This document shows positions 54,076 through 64,000 of a DNA stretch of 64,000 nucleotides, piece by piece. The stretch covers positions 1 to 64,000 of the forward strand of contig JAESUZ010005178.1 of NCBI GenBank assembly GCA_017311185.1. Reading direction: 5' to 3'. Numbering within the stretch: the first letter of the stretch is position 1; each line of letters starts with the position of its first letter. The notes beneath the pieces were generated by a model. The model did not search any database. It was not told the origin of the DNA and worked only from the letters and a program-made list of their open reading frames with translations. Both the position numbers and the translations under genes were made by a program. Source of the DNA: Proteles cristata cristata. Its lineage: Eukaryota > Chordata > Mammalia > Carnivora > Hyaenidae.

Positions 54076-56229
54076 CTTAAACCAGACTTCTCTGGTAACT
54101 GTGGCCTTTCACCCACAGAAAAAGCCTCTCAACCAATCCCTAGACATTAAAACAATGTTGAGAAGGTGTCAGAGAAACCCTGATGGGGGAAATAAGAGGT
54201 AAGAAATGCTAGACAGAGGTTTGAATCAGGGAAACCAGTTATTGGAAAGACAGACCTGGCTGGAAGAGCTTTCATTAAGCAAATGATATCCTCTAATTAA
54301 GAGCACAAAACTCTGAGCAGAAATTAAAGGACAAAGGTAGTCCTCAGAGAGCATCAAAACCTGAAAATACAGTTACTGACCCTGTGGGAATCAGAAACCT
54401 TCTGGCTGAGAGGGATATACACACACATCCTGTAGAAGGATCAGACAGCGGCTAGTGTGTCACAGCATACATTGTAAGCTATCACACTTACAAAAGTAAT
54501 TTGTTTCAAAACAAACATTGTCACCAGGACATAGGGGACACAGTATCTGATGTTTTAAGAGAATTTAGTTAATATAAGTGAAATCCAGAAAACCCACCTC
54601 AGAACTAATATAGTGCAGAGCTTCCACAAAACAAGGGGACAGTTAAAATACTAACTAAAGAAAGCAAGATGGCCCAGTGCAAGCCAGCCAGACTGTATAA
54701 AACAGAAGTAAGAAAGGCTGGACAGGAAGTATTTTGGAAGCCTACCTGGTCATCAGCAATTCCTTACTGAGGAGAACTTGAAAACAATAGCTGAACCTAC
54801 TGTACATCCTTGGCATTAATCACATATATTCATTCACAGAAAAACTACAAAAAGGAATTCCACCTGCTTCTGATTAACTGGGAGAGTTGTCATTCTCTAC
54901 AAATTCTATTATTCATATGAAGTCTCAATGAAATATCTGTCACTAGACAGAAAAATACTTATACCACAAGTAAAGGTTTGTGACCAGAGTGAATAAAGTC
55001 AGGGAAACAGCCTTTCTTGGAATTAAGTAACCTTTATTTTCATCTGAGTATCCTACGTATCAAACAAATCACTACCTCTAAGTCAGAAACCAGAAATCAA
55101 AGGAAGGGAATACCTGTCCTTTTGATGTATGCTCCTTCTCGTAGCACAAGTTTGTGGAAAGCTTTGCACTTCATACTGCTCTTTCCTGCTTAACACTTCT
55201 CATGATCAATGACAGATGTGCTGTGCACACTCATTTAAAAAGTTTGCACTGTTGATTAACTTGGGGCAGTTTTAAACTTTGAATTTGACAGTTTGTCTTG
55301 AGTTTCAGGCTTTATTAACATTGTTTATGAACTTAGCATGCTACTCTTTGCTCCTGTCATGCTTCCTCATCTAAATACCACAGAAATCCTAGCTCTTCCT
55401 TAAATCTCCAGTTGTAGCCCGTTTCTCTCCCATCTCCAGTACCATATGAAGCTGACGCTAGGACTCAAGTTTATGATTTATTTAAATGTCATGTTAGTTT
55501 TGCTTATAGAACTACACCATTAATCCCTTTTTGTCACAGGTATTGTTTTACTTATCTTACATATTTTCGAGGAGCACTTAGGTCCCTTGTGGGTATATGA
55601 CAGTGAATCAAAGTGAGTGATTCAACACATGAAGAAAATGGAAGCAAATTTAGGGACGAATCATCAAATATTTTTTACTTGTTTTCTACAGGTCAGCTCT
55701 AGGGTAGGCCAGACACTGAGAAAACACATTTGTAGGTTTGCCCTAGGTTTCTATTTTTAATTTCTGTGTAAATATTCATTTAAACAAAAGTGAACTAATA
55801 CTAAATATCAAATTTTAGATCTTCCATTTTAAAAAATTTGCAACTACAACTCATTTTTCCCAATGTATACAGATCTTAAGCTGTGTATTTATTAAGTGGC
55901 CATACATTAAAGTACCCCCTTAAGGGAAAAGTGATTCCCCCTCAATTTACCCTGTAGTAACTATTTAAATATTTTTGTCCTCATTTCCTATTAAAACTTC
56001 CAGACAGATATAGTGGGTCACGAGAGACTAACAGGTTATCAAATTACTTCCCCCATGCCATACCAATTTCCAACTTTATAAATAGTGTGTAAAACTATCA
56101 CACCCATGCTCTGGTCAGCAGCGGCTAGTCTTTTACAAAATTAATGTAATTTTATGAAATGTTTAGCTGTTGAGCTTCTTAGTGATGCTTCAACACTTAA
56201 AGTGTCTAATGGCCTTAAATATTTATGGC
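54076..56229. other. No gene or nameable repeat
   Basis: Presumed MORF4L2 intron. I see no exon, RNA gene or young repeat. Confidence 0.45.
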
Positions 56230-57700
56230 TCTTGCTCTGTGCCTAGTTGGTTCTTATACTGATTTTAACATTTATAGGAGCTCTTTATCAAGAGTTGTCA
56301 TTCTGGGGCAAATATTTCTCCTAGTGTCCTTTTATAACATCCAATGTTAAGATTTTGAAGTTTTATATAATGGAATGTTATTCCTTCCACTGTTAAAACA
56401 GGTCATTTTAATGGATGTTTTATATTTTAATTCCTTAACCCACCCAGAATTTACTTTGTACGTTATAAACTGAAAAGCCTGTATTGTCTACCCCAAGTAG
56501 TTAACGTTGTGGCACCATTTTGGGGTACTCTTTCCTTTATATATGTGTAAATACCACCACACAAAATGATGGTGGAATTCTCCATTTACTTCCCTTCCCC
56601 AATCCCAGGAGTGTATAGGATTTCAAATCTTATATACATATTCACACAAAAACATACCTTTAAAACTAAATGTGTATTTTATATTTGACTTAGTAAAGTG
56701 AGACCTACTGCCGCACACCTTTTCTTACTTTATCATGGACATCTGTCATTCTTTTTAACATCACTCTATAATCTCTGTGCCAGAATTTAACCATTAATAA
56801 GTTTAACTTAGTAATGAACATTTAGGTTTCTGATAGCTTCGTTATTACAGAAATGCTGTAATAGACGTAAGTGGATAGATATATTAGAGATTTCAGAATT
56901 ATTCTCCAAAGTGGAACTGTTCAAAGGATTGGTATATTTTTAACTTTGATGAGATAGAGACAAATTCAATTTGTAAAGAACCGCTTTAATTTGTACTCCT
57001 AGCAAAAACCTTAAAGTTCATTCATCTATACCTTCAGCAACATCTTTTGGGAAAAAACAATCATTTTTTTGCTTATCTAGTATGCAGTAATACTTCATTT
57101 GAATATGTGGGATATTGAGCATCTTTCATACACTCATGTGTTATATTTTTCTTATGTGAATATTTTTCTTTTCTACTAGGTTGTTTGCTTTCAATTTATT
57201 GATTTCTAACAATTAAATCCTAAGTTTTCTTGGGTATGTTGGAAATATTTTTTCCAAACTCATTTTCCTTCTAAGACGGTCTCTGGGTGTCAATCTTTTC
57301 CTTTGACATTCATGTTATGTCTAGGGAAAATGTTACCAAATCAATATTCTAAAAACAATTTCCTATATTTCTTGGTATTTTTATAGTTTCTTCCAACTAT
57401 ATAACTTTTAATATTAATTATTAAGGAGGTCATCCTTTCCCCGCTGATTTGAAATGCTATTATATAGAACATTCTAAATTTCTAGATGAATATGGATCTT
57501 CTAAGTACCATACTCTCTTCCCAATGATTTTTGATTATTCAATTTTTAAAGGTTATCAGTGTTTCCAGGTTACCTGGTTTGCCAGTGACATCTGTTCTCA
57601 CACCAGTATCACCCTGGTTTAATTATCATAAAGACATAAATGTTGCCCTAGAGTAACACTTATAAATGGTTTCCAATTATGTTTGATTATTGGAAGTATT
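56230..57700 (-). mobile_element. Old L1 fragments
   Basis: Reverse L1 text in two pieces. 56240-56480: AGCTCTTTATCAAGAGTTG, GGGGCAAATATTTCTCCTAG, ACCCAGAATTTACTTTG. 56690-57700: GTTTCTGATAGCTTCGTTAT, AAATGCTGTAATAGACG, CTCCAAAGTGGAACTG, ATATTGAGCATCTTTC. Highly diverged. Confidence 0.45.
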
Positions 57701-58150
57701 ATTTTAGGTAGCAAAAACACTGGAGTCAACCTAGAGGACCATCATTAGTAATTTGGAAAGATAAAATGTGCCTTATCCATAATGTGGATTAATATGCTAG
57801 TTAAAAGAAAGCCTCTGAAAGGAATCAAATAGAACTCTAAGAATGGACGTGGAGAGAGCCAAAGACAATTCGCTGAATAAAAACAGCAAGTTGCAAAACG
57901 ATACCTAGAGCATGATACCACGTCTATGTAAGGAAAAAACCCCACAATAATATTATGTATGTTTTTAAACAGATACATAATTTAGGAGGATACATAATCT
58001 AGAATGACTAATAATAGTGCTTAACTCTGGAGAAAGTAAGAGAATCAGGGGTGGTGAAGAAATGGAAGCCCCAACATACTCTATAACATTTTCATTTTCA
58101 TTTTAAGGATAATATATTCACATATCAATTACATGACTAAAATTTTATAT
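57701..58150 (+). mobile_element. Old L1 3' end
   Basis: GCAAAAACACTGGAGTCAAC, TTGCAAAACGATACCTAGAG, then a CTTAACTCTGGAGAAAG and TTTTCATTTTCATTTTAAGG tail. Confidence 0.45.
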
Positions 58151-59149
58151 TAAAAATACAGATTTAAAATTCATCATCATTTTCTGATCTATTCTTATCC
58201 TTGGATGTCACACATAGCTGGACTTTTCAGTGAATTATCACTGTGTATCATACATTTTGTAGGCATACCATTCAGACTGGTTTCCTTCCCCCCCCTTTCT
58301 AGGTTCTACCCATCCTTGGAGGCAGAGGTCAAGATCCTTTTCCTCTTTGAGGCTTTCTCCATTTCAGAATACTCTGGACCTGACCTTCTCTGAGTTCCTA
58401 TTGGCCTAATAGCCCACCTCCCTCCCTTTTGCCTTTAATGATTCTCCAAATGGCCTCCTGTAAAGGTTATTTTTTGTTTTTTGTGCCTACCCATTTACTG
58501 CATCTTTTCCAACAGCACAGTGCCCTCGTCTGCAACCTAGCTTTCAGAAGGGAAAAAACATTAGAAGAAAAAATAGTGACTTCATGGGAAAATGAAGCTT
58601 TCAAGCGACTGGAAAAACCTTCCTTCATCTTCTCATGCATGTAATGGGCCATTTAGGAATGCAGACTCCAAAGGCTAACATTTTTGGTTTCGGTGTGTCA
58701 CAAATGAGTGTAAACATCTATGGTTTGTTGGAATAAACCTTTAAAATCACATATGTCATTACAGTTAATTTATATCCGTTCACTTCTGGATCTTGGAACA
58801 CTTTATGTTTAACATGTTGTTTGAGTACAAGACAAAGGAGGAATGACACAAAAGCTGTTAGCAGACTAAATATGGCTATGATTTCCTAGATAAAATTATT
58901 GCTCCTGGAAATTCCTTTATAAATGACTATGATCAATATACTCAATATCTTTCTAGATTGTTAGGATAAGCCAGAAGTCATGAATCTAGAATTCAGTTCT
59001 AGTGGGAACAGCTGCTTCTGGAAAATCAGGAAAGAAACCCAACAGTATTATTATTATTTTTTACATTTCCAAAAAGAATTCACTGCTTTAGAAGTGTAAG
59101 AATGTATGTGTGTGTAAACAAGGACGTAGCAGAGAGACTAATAGAGTCA
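58151..59149. other. No gene recognised
   Basis: Short frames at 58205-58652 have no known product. Confidence 0.45.
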
Positions 59150-59390
59150 AAATTATTATTAAAGCAAACACTTGTATGTGATAAGCACTGTCCCAGTACT
59201 TTACATGTAATCCCTTCAAAAATCCCATGAAGTAGGAACAATTATATTTATTTTACACATGGAGGAAATTTAGGGACAAAGTGAGGGACAAACTACTGTG
59301 CCCAGGATCACACAATAAGTGGTACAAACAAAATTCAAATTAAAGAAGTCAGTCTTTACTCTTAACCACTAAATTATGCTGTACATGGGA
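59150..59390 (+). repeat. MIR
   Basis: GATAAGCACTGTCCCAGTAC, CATGAAGTAGGAACAATTAT, GGATCACACAATAAGTGG, CTCTTAACCACTAAATTATG. Confidence 0.8.
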
Positions 59391-59935
59391 GGAAACAAAA
59401 TTTAAAAATAATAATATTGTAGTATCTTTTCAAAGAATGTAAGATTATACACCCCTCCTTTGTTCAGGCACTTGATGTACTGGAAGCACCACTGGACTTG
59501 ACCTCATCCTTCCCATCTTAGAATTTAGAATGCTTTCCCAGATAGGTGCTTATTAATTTTAAAATATTCCTGGACAGTTCGGAAGGTTATGGGGAATTGA
59601 ATTGAGGCTAGTAGAAGGGAGGCACTCACCCAGATTCTGTAATCAGGGATAGTTCTGCAATCAGGATCAGATCTTCTGACCCTTATTATACAGCAAACTT
59701 AGCTTTTCTAATGATGGCCTGGAAGGTCAAAGAAGGGGACAGAAAAGGACATAAAATAAAAAGATATGAGATCTCTTTTTTCTTCATCAACCAATGCACT
59801 TTATTACACACAAAGCACACCATAGCTGATAAATATTATACAAATGTTTCTTTTTCCCTTCTTGTGCTTGTATTTTCAAATTTACTTTACTGTACATTTA
59901 TCCTGATTTTCAATAAAGTGATTGTCTTTTTTAAA
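59391..59935. other. No gene recognised
   Basis: Noncoding. The frame at 59711-59962 has no known product. Confidence 0.45.
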
Positions 59936-60345
59936 CTTTTTATTAAGGATAATTTCAAATAAACAAAAATGTAGAAGTAAGAGTATTGTAAACCTGCAAC
60001 AATCACCCAGCTTCAACAATTACCAACTGAAGGCCATCTTGTTTCATCTATAACCCCACCCACTGCTCCCCCCCCAGATTTTTTTTAAGCTCACCGAATA
60101 GCTGATTTTCTGTATTTTATTATGGAAAATGTCAAAAATATACCAAAGGAGACAATAATATAAGAAACCCCATATACCCTATCACTTAACTCAAACAATT
60201 ATTAACTTAGGGCCAATTTTGTTTCATCTATACCCCTCCCCACTTCCTCCTAGCGCTGAGATTATTCTGAAGCAAATCCTAGTCATCTACGTATTTGAAG
60301 TCATTCCCAGACATTTTATTACTTAATACGCAAATATTTTCCTAT
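59936..60345. repeat. Two head-to-tail copies of an old interspersed repeat
   Basis: 59936-60078 and 60112-60290 share the order: TTATTAxGGA.AAT.TCAAA.A, CACCxAxCTTCAACAATTA-type and TTGTTTCATCTATAxCCCC. Family not named. Confidence 0.5.
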
Positions 60346-60825
60346 ATATTTCTACAAGAGAGACAATTTTAAAATATAACCATTCATGCCATTATAACGT
60401 CTAAAAAATCGACATAGTTCCTTTAAAAAACCGTCAAACCGGTCTTCAAATTTTCCCGATGAATCTTAAAGTTTTTTTTTTTTTTTTTTTACAGTTTGTG
60501 TGTTCAAAGCAGGATACAAACAAGGCCTACTCATCGCATGTGGTTCATCCCCTGATCGCTCTCGTTCTCCATCTCCCCTCAACCCCCGCCTTTTAAACTT
60601 TTCAATATGGAAAATTCCAATCCCCGCTATTTTGAGGTAATTCTCAAACCGTAAATTTTTTTCAGCGGTATAAAAATTGATATGTCTCTTTTATAACTCG
60701 AATTTCTCCTAGGGAAGAAGTTGATGGGCAGGAAAAGCAGTATAATAAACAAATTTACATAATTTGTGTTTTTTCTCATTCTGTTACGCGCGTTTTTCAT
60801 TCCAAAATAATAGCGAATATCTTTC
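60346..60825. other. No gene; T-run
   Basis: Contains a T18-type run at about 60472-60490. Otherwise unassigned. Confidence 0.45.
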
Positions 60826-61015
60826 GGAGCCAATATTGGTCTTAAGTATCTTATAAGCACTAACACATTACAAGCCTCTGAGATAAACGTCTCTGAGGTA
60901 GATACTATTATTATCACCATTTTACAAACATGGAAACCGAGACACTGAAAGAACAGGAGCCAGCCCAAGCAGGGCGTTGGCGAGTAGGAATTTGAATGCG
61001 GCTCTGCTCAGCTGT
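60826..61015 (+). repeat. MIR
   Basis: GAGGTAGATACTATTATTAT, CACCATTTTACAAACATGG, GAAACCGAGACACTGAAAG, then a diverged 3' part. Confidence 0.75.
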
Positions 61016-61049
61016 AAAGCCATTTGTTAATCTTGTCTATATACTCAAC

Positions 61050-61760
61050 AATAAAAAGACATCGTCAACTCTTTCACCCCACCCCCACCCCGAAACCTGA
61101 AACGAGAATCCAGTTCTTCCCAGCAGCCGACGTGTGATCACTGCCGTCCCTCCAACCGCCATAGTAAAGCCAGGTTTCTCTGGCAACTGATATCCATAGG
61201 CAGACACGTCACCCTGGAGGTGGGCTTATGCCCTTCAGCCAATCACAATCGTCTTGTCTAAGTTTTAGAATGTTCCATAACCAAATGATTGGACGAAGCC
61301 TACCACGTCAGCGATGACACTTCGCCGCAGTAAAGGCGGTCGCTAGCAACCTGCTTCTTCACGGCTAAGGATTGAAGCAAACCAATCATCTTTCTCCATT
61401 AGTGTGGGCCCTGGCCAATGACGCTCGCCCTCTTAGGTTCTTAGCCCGCCCACCAAAAGCGCGACAGACGTTGGGTCATACGTCTATAGGGCAGGGTGTT
61501 CACGTGGCCTATTTTCACGACCCAGAGTTCCCCTGACCAGAGTTTTTTTTTTTCCTGCAGGGAGGCATTATGGGTTTTATTTTTTCCACTGGGAAAGGAA
61601 GTGTCTACGTGGCCTGCGGAAACAGGATGGGCGGAAATGAGCTAAAGTTTCCGCGAGTGAGGAAGCGCGAGATCAAATCCTGGTGCCACGCCCCCCCAAC
61701 CTCTTGCGCAATTCTCTGAGTGAAAAAAAGACAGGGTGGCGGTTTTAATGTGTGTGAGGG
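61050..61760 (-). promoter_or_regulatory. MORF4L2: MORF4L2 promoter region, possibly bidirectional
   Basis: CpG-rich block about 10 kb upstream of the coding exon. Four CCAAT boxes: CCAAT at 61239-61243, ATTGG at 61288-61292, CCAAT at 61382-61386 and 61415-61419. Two TGACGTG sites on the - strand (CACGTCA at 61205-61211 and 61304-61310; the second extends to TGACGTGG). A YY1-like ATGGCGG (- strand, complement of 61157-61163). No TATA box at a clear place. On the - strand TTTCAG/GTTTCG near 61090-61100 is a possible first-exon donor. The human locus has an antisense transcript (MORF4L2-AS1), so plus-strand transcription is possible. Confidence 0.6.
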
Positions 61761-61764
61761 GTGT

Positions 61765-61990
61765 TGGGGCCGTTGTGTTTGTGCGCGGGAGAGTTCGCGT
61801 AGCTTTGGGGTTGGGGTGTGCGCGCGCGGCATTTCTCGCGGCGTTTGAGGTGGTGGGCGTGCGCGGGCGTGCGCCCCTAGCGTTGGAACTCAGTGTTGGG
61901 GCGATATGTGTCCCGGCGCGAGGTTGTGCGTCAGTGTGTGCGCGCGCGCGTGTGTATGTGCGTGTGTGCGTGCACGCGCGTTGTGTACGA
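61765..61990. repeat. GT/CG alternating tract
   Basis: The core at about 61930-61982 is almost pure alternating purine-pyrimidine (TGTGTGCGCGCGCGCG followed by TGTGTATGTGCGTGTG). Looser GT/CG-rich sequence lies to its left. Confidence 0.85.
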
Positions 61991-62129
61991 AATGTTGTCT
62001 ACTTTTCTATGAGTTTGAAAATTGTTCTAATGAAAAGACAAATAAGTCAAGGCGACCATAACCAATAAGGAGCCTTTACCAGAAATATTTTGGTCTCTCC
62101 TATCGATTTAATTTGAGACCCTAAATATA

Positions 62130-62480
62130 CACTTACCTCCCACTTTTTTTTTTTTGATTGCCAAAATTATGTTATATAGTTTTCCACTTAAGAGCCAAGC
62201 CCTCCCAATCCCATATTAGCAATACCAAGGAACAGCTTCTTTCCCGTTTTCTAGTATCGGCTCCCATCCCCCACCGCCAAAGTTGCGTGCAGTTTTCTTG
62301 GTACGAACACAATTTTCTGCCGGCAATATCTGGATGTGACAGCCCTCTCCAGTCTCTCTATCGCGCGCGCGCTCTCTCTATGTATACGCAGACTCCGAAT
62401 TTCTGTAGGGACTGAGGCTCTCTTACCTTTTGTGTCCTGATCTCCAAGCACAGTGCCCTTCAGGCAAGTACGCACTCAGT
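62130..62480 (-). promoter_or_regulatory. MORF4L2: Possible alternative first-exon sites of MORF4L2
   Basis: On the - strand there are two good donors: GGGAG/GTAAGTG (near 62137) and CAAAAG/GTAAGAG (near 62428). Each is preceded by short, moderately GC-rich sequence. MORF4L2 has several alternative 5' exons in other mammals. Which are used here cannot be seen. Confidence 0.35.
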
Positions 62481-62528
62481 TAATTTTCCAGAAAGTTCTC
62501 TGGGTGAGGTTTATACCTCTTTAGTCAG

Positions 62529-62540
62529 CCACTAGATGCC
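62529..62540 (+). promoter_or_regulatory. CTCF-like site
   Basis: CCACTAGATGCC matches 11 of 12 positions of the CTCF core (CCASYAGRKGGC). It lies about 0.8 kb upstream of the CpG-rich promoter. Confidence 0.35.
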
Positions 62541-63062
62541 ACCAAATCCCAGCAAAGGATTGGCTGTTTAGTCCCTGGAATTATGGGATTTTGTTCCCCC
62601 TCTTTCTGATTTGTTGAACTCCACAATCTATAGGGATCATGTATATCTTTCATTGCTAGGGAAAAATCAAATTAACTTCTGTAAATAGCCCAGCCAGACA
62701 GAGGACTATGGCCCTAGATCCAGATGTTTTTCCTTGTTTTCTTTTTAAAAAAAATTCCCCCCTCTATCCCTCTCTTCTTTCCACCTTGCCTTTTTTGGAG
62801 AGTCAGAATTGATGAATAGCCGCAGGCAATGATGCTGATGAAGACAGAATTCTTTGCGTGCACCTGCTTTTCAAATGCTGACAACACTTCCCATTGGAAA
62901 ATATAGATGGCTGTTTAGTTAATAAAGACAGATAGGAACTTGGACCCTGATATTGAAAACTGATCTTTTTTCTTGAAATTTTTATTAAATATGAGTGTTT
63001 GCACTCTATTTTTTTTTTTTTTTGTAGTGGTACTGCTACACTTTGTTATGTCTCTGGAGTTA
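62541..63062. other. No gene recognised
   Basis: Noncoding, with a T-run near 63009-63023. Confidence 0.5.
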
Positions 63063-63076
63063 GAGACCTAATTTTA

Positions 63077-63319
63077 TTTATTTAAAAATTTTTAAAAATA
63101 TATTTATTCATTTTTAAGAGACAGAGACAGAGAACGAGTAGGGGAAGAGCAGAGAGAGAAGGAGACACGGAATCTGAAGCGGGCTTCAGGCTCTGAGCTG
63201 TCAGCACAGGACCCGATGCTGGGCTCGAATTCACGAACTGTGAGATCATGACCTGAGCCGTGAGATCATGACCTGAGCTGAAGTCGCATGCTTAACCAAC
63301 TGAGCCACACAGGCGCCCC
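63077..63319 (-). repeat. SINEC with a 20-bp internal duplication
   Basis: Reverse SINE in which GTGAGATCATGACCTGAGC is present twice in tandem (63239-63278). With the next SINE it lies between GAGACCTAATTTTA at 63063-63076 and 63506-63519. Confidence 0.92.
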
Positions 63320-63326
63320 TTTATTT

Positions 63327-63503
63327 TTATTTTTTAATGTTTGTTTACTTTGAGAGCGAGAAAAAAACATGAGTGGGGGAGGGGTAGAGAGAAAGTGAGA
63401 GAGAGAATCCTGAACTGGCTCTGTGCTATCCCCAAAGAGCTGACATGGGACCTGACCTGAAATCAAGAGTCAGACTCTTAACCAACTGAGCCACCCAGGT
63501 ACC
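63327..63503 (-). repeat. SINEC
   Basis: Reverse SINE adjoining the previous one and ending CCACCCAGGTACC. Confidence 0.9.
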
Positions 63504-63519
63504 TGGAGACCTAATTTTA

Positions 63520-64000
63520 ATTCCCTACTTCCTAACCCTGAGACCTTGGGCAAATAACTTATGTTCTGTGATCCCCAGTTTTTTGCATGCTTTCTATAGT
63601 TTAGATGTTGTGTCATATCCTTTACATGGCTAGTCTTCTGTTCCTCACAAAATCCTTGTTAGATGGGTCTGAATACATAAAACTCAAAGAAATATATATC
63701 TTTCAATTATCAATCGTACACGTGTGTGCATCCACGAGCACAAATGTGCACATGCACACACGGAGGGGAAGAAGATTTAGACCTGCGGTTATCCAAGTGT
63801 GTTTTCCAGACACACCAGGCAGCATTATTACCACTTTTGGGGAAGTTGTTAGAAGTTCAGATGCTCAGACCCCACCTCAGACCTAATGAATCAGAAATAC
63901 TAGGGGTAGGGTTTGGTGATCTGTGTTATAACAGAGTCTTCTGCTGATTCCAGTGTACACTGAAGTTAAAACCACTGCTTTGGAAGGCAGAAATGCAATG
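63520..64000. other. No gene; small MIR-like piece
   Basis: 63535-63590 has a MIR-like phrase (CTGAGACCTTGGGCAAATAACTTATG-type). The rest is unassigned up to the window end. Confidence 0.45.

Noticed and set aside
61303..61310. ER-stress element (ERSE) in the MORF4L2 promoter
   Set aside because: CCACG is present, but the nearest CCAAT-type box is in the wrong orientation and at the wrong spacing for an ERSE.

Overview
This is nuclear DNA of a carnivoran mammal, most likely a cat-family species. The main evidence is more than fifty tRNA-derived SINEs (SINEC type) in both orientations. Each has a tRNA-like head with A and B boxes, a CT-rich stretch and an AATAAA/A-rich tail, and many are flanked by clear target-site duplications (TSDs). 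Two protein-coding genes are recognisable: TCEAL1 (+ strand, CDS 17824-18303) and MORF4L2 (- strand, CDS 50336-51202). Their order and orientation match human Xq22.2, so the window is the X-linked BEX/TCEAL cluster. Nearly all other open frames are SINE, L1 or low-complexity shadows.

Layout. 0-0.5 kb: fragment of an old LTR-like repeat. 1.15-5.3 kb: one old L1 on the + strand, broken up by many SINEs. 5.9-7.8 kb: a younger 5'-truncated L1 that landed in a SINE tail and appears to carry a 3' transduction. 7.8-9.3 kb: a three-SINE nest and a reverse L1 end. 10.2-11.34 kb: first copy of a duplicated noncoding element (element 1). 11.5-16.2 kb: SINEs, an L1 end and MIRs. 16.8-18.84 kb: the CpG-rich promoter, coding exon and 3' UTR of TCEAL1. 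21.6-22.7 kb: first copy of a second duplicated element (element 2). 22.9-29.6 kb: repeats and the second copy of element 1, which is split by a SINE and a solo ERV LTR. 30-38.7 kb: repeats, including several LTR-like pieces. 39.05-40.2 kb: an orphan CpG-rich, internally repeated block. 41.3-42.7 kb: second copy of element 2. 43-48.4 kb: MIRs, an old L1 and an MLT1 LTR. 49.68-51.23 kb: terminal exon of MORF4L2. 51.2-61 kb: presumed MORF4L2 intron, without SINEs after 54 kb. 61.1-62.5 kb: CCAAT-rich CpG promoter region of MORF4L2. 62.5-64 kb: SINEs and unremarkable sequence.

The two genes do not form an operon or pathway. TCEAL1 is a small acidic nuclear transcription modulator, and MORF4L2 is an MRG-domain chromatin protein of NuA4/TIP60-type complexes. 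No new enzymatic or defence system is visible. The most interesting structure is a pair of noncoding elements in the same order on both sides of the TCEAL1-type promoter (10.8/29.1 kb and 21.8/41.5 kb). Their cores are about 99% identical while their flanks are only roughly 80-90% alike. This fits an old tandem duplication that lost one TCEAL-type gene, with later gene conversion or strong constraint on noncoding DNA.
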